From contig CANLED010000135.1 of assembly GCA_947489175.1 (NCBI GenBank), positions 1-6,272 on the forward strand: a stretch of DNA of 6,272 bases. The letters are read 5' to 3'. The position numbers and the translations under genes were made by a program. Positions 6,065 through 6,272 of this stretch are shown piece after piece. Source of the stretch: Chitinophagaceae bacterium (lineage in GTDB: Bacteria > Bacteroidota > Bacteroidia > Chitinophagales > Chitinophagaceae). Below the pieces are notes generated by a model. That model did not search any database and was not told the DNA's origin. It saw only the letters and a list, made by a program, of their open reading frames with translations. How positions within the stretch are numbered: position 1 is the first letter of the stretch; the number at the start of each line of letters is the position of its first letter.

Positions 6065-6272
6065 ATAAATAGGGGTTAGCTAGTCTTGGTGTTCGGGGAT
6101 AAGATGGGTAATAATTTTTTTTAAATTTTAAAATGCGTTAATATTGTGTCCGGAAACAGGGGTAGTCATAAGGAAAGCATCTCCCCATACATCGTTTTCA
6201 CCTCACAATCACCATCATTATCTCGACAAATTCCCCAAAGGGACTATTTTTCAAATAATTTATATGTACGAT
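6065..6272. other. Intergenic region upstream of asnS, no convincing gene
   Basis: These 208 bases run to the window edge. They hold an AT-rich tract at about 6111-6134 that includes a perfect 10-bp palindrome, ATTTTAAAAT (6125-6134). A plus-strand frame stays open from about 6125 to the edge (a GTG at 6146 could begin it), and a minus-strand frame stays open from the edge to a TGA near 6198. Neither translation is recognisable. A near-match to the -7 element (TAATATTG, one mismatch) lies at 6139-6146 on the plus strand. No tRNA, strong hairpin or repeat is seen. Confidence 0.4.

Noticed and set aside
6235..6250. Small TCCC-CAAA-GGGA hairpin followed by T-rich sequence as a terminator
   Set aside because: The stem is only four base pairs and the T-run is interrupted; too weak to call.
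6198..6272. Minus-strand frame of about 24 codons from the right edge to a TGA, possible 3' end of a gene upstream of asnS
   Set aside because: It is too short to judge, its translation is unrecognised, and a chance open stretch of this length is common.
1..6272. Defence system, CRISPR array, insertion sequence, tRNA or rRNA gene
   Set aside because: Both strands were read; no regularly spaced repeats, terminal inverted repeats, transposase or nuclease domains, or tRNA-like folds were seen.

Overview
The window looks like an ordinary chromosomal stretch of a low-to-moderate-GC member of the Bacteroidota. This rests on the protein types (a tandem universal stress protein and a DUF3089-like lipoprotein) and on the promoters. 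Each of the four genes that has an upstream spacer carries a perfect match to the Bacteroidota -7 element TAnnTTTG within 30 bp of its start codon. A Chitinophagaceae-like relative is my guess, and it is only a guess.

Layout, left to right. (1) The 3' two-thirds of nadD (NAD biosynthesis) runs in from the left edge on the plus strand. (2) Six bases past its stop ends a minus-strand two-gene unit, transcribed right to left: a 2-oxoglutarate/Fe(II) dioxygenase of the isopenicillin N synthase superfamily, then a full-length two-domain CHR-family chromate transporter. The transporter lies in the same frame, directly behind the dioxygenase stop, and probably starts at TTG. (3) A 61-bp divergent spacer holds back-to-back promoters whose -7 boxes overlap by 2 bp. 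(4) On the plus strand follow a DUF3089-like alpha/beta-hydrolase lipoprotein and a tandem-domain universal stress protein with its own promoter. (5) The stress-protein gene overlaps, tail to tail by 20 bp, the minus-strand asnS gene for asparaginyl-tRNA synthetase. (6) The last 213 bp are the asnS upstream region with no convincing gene.

How the genes work together: NadD and AsnS are housekeeping enzymes with no special link to the middle genes. The dioxygenase and transporter are almost certainly cotranscribed, but their shared substrate, if any, cannot be read from the sequence. I see no RNA gene, mobile element, CRISPR array or phage gene, and nothing that clearly forms a new multi-gene system. 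The most distinctive features are the compact architecture (overlapping divergent promoters, two abutting or overlapping convergent gene pairs, a stop codon as the only break between two in-frame genes) and two poorly characterised enzymes.
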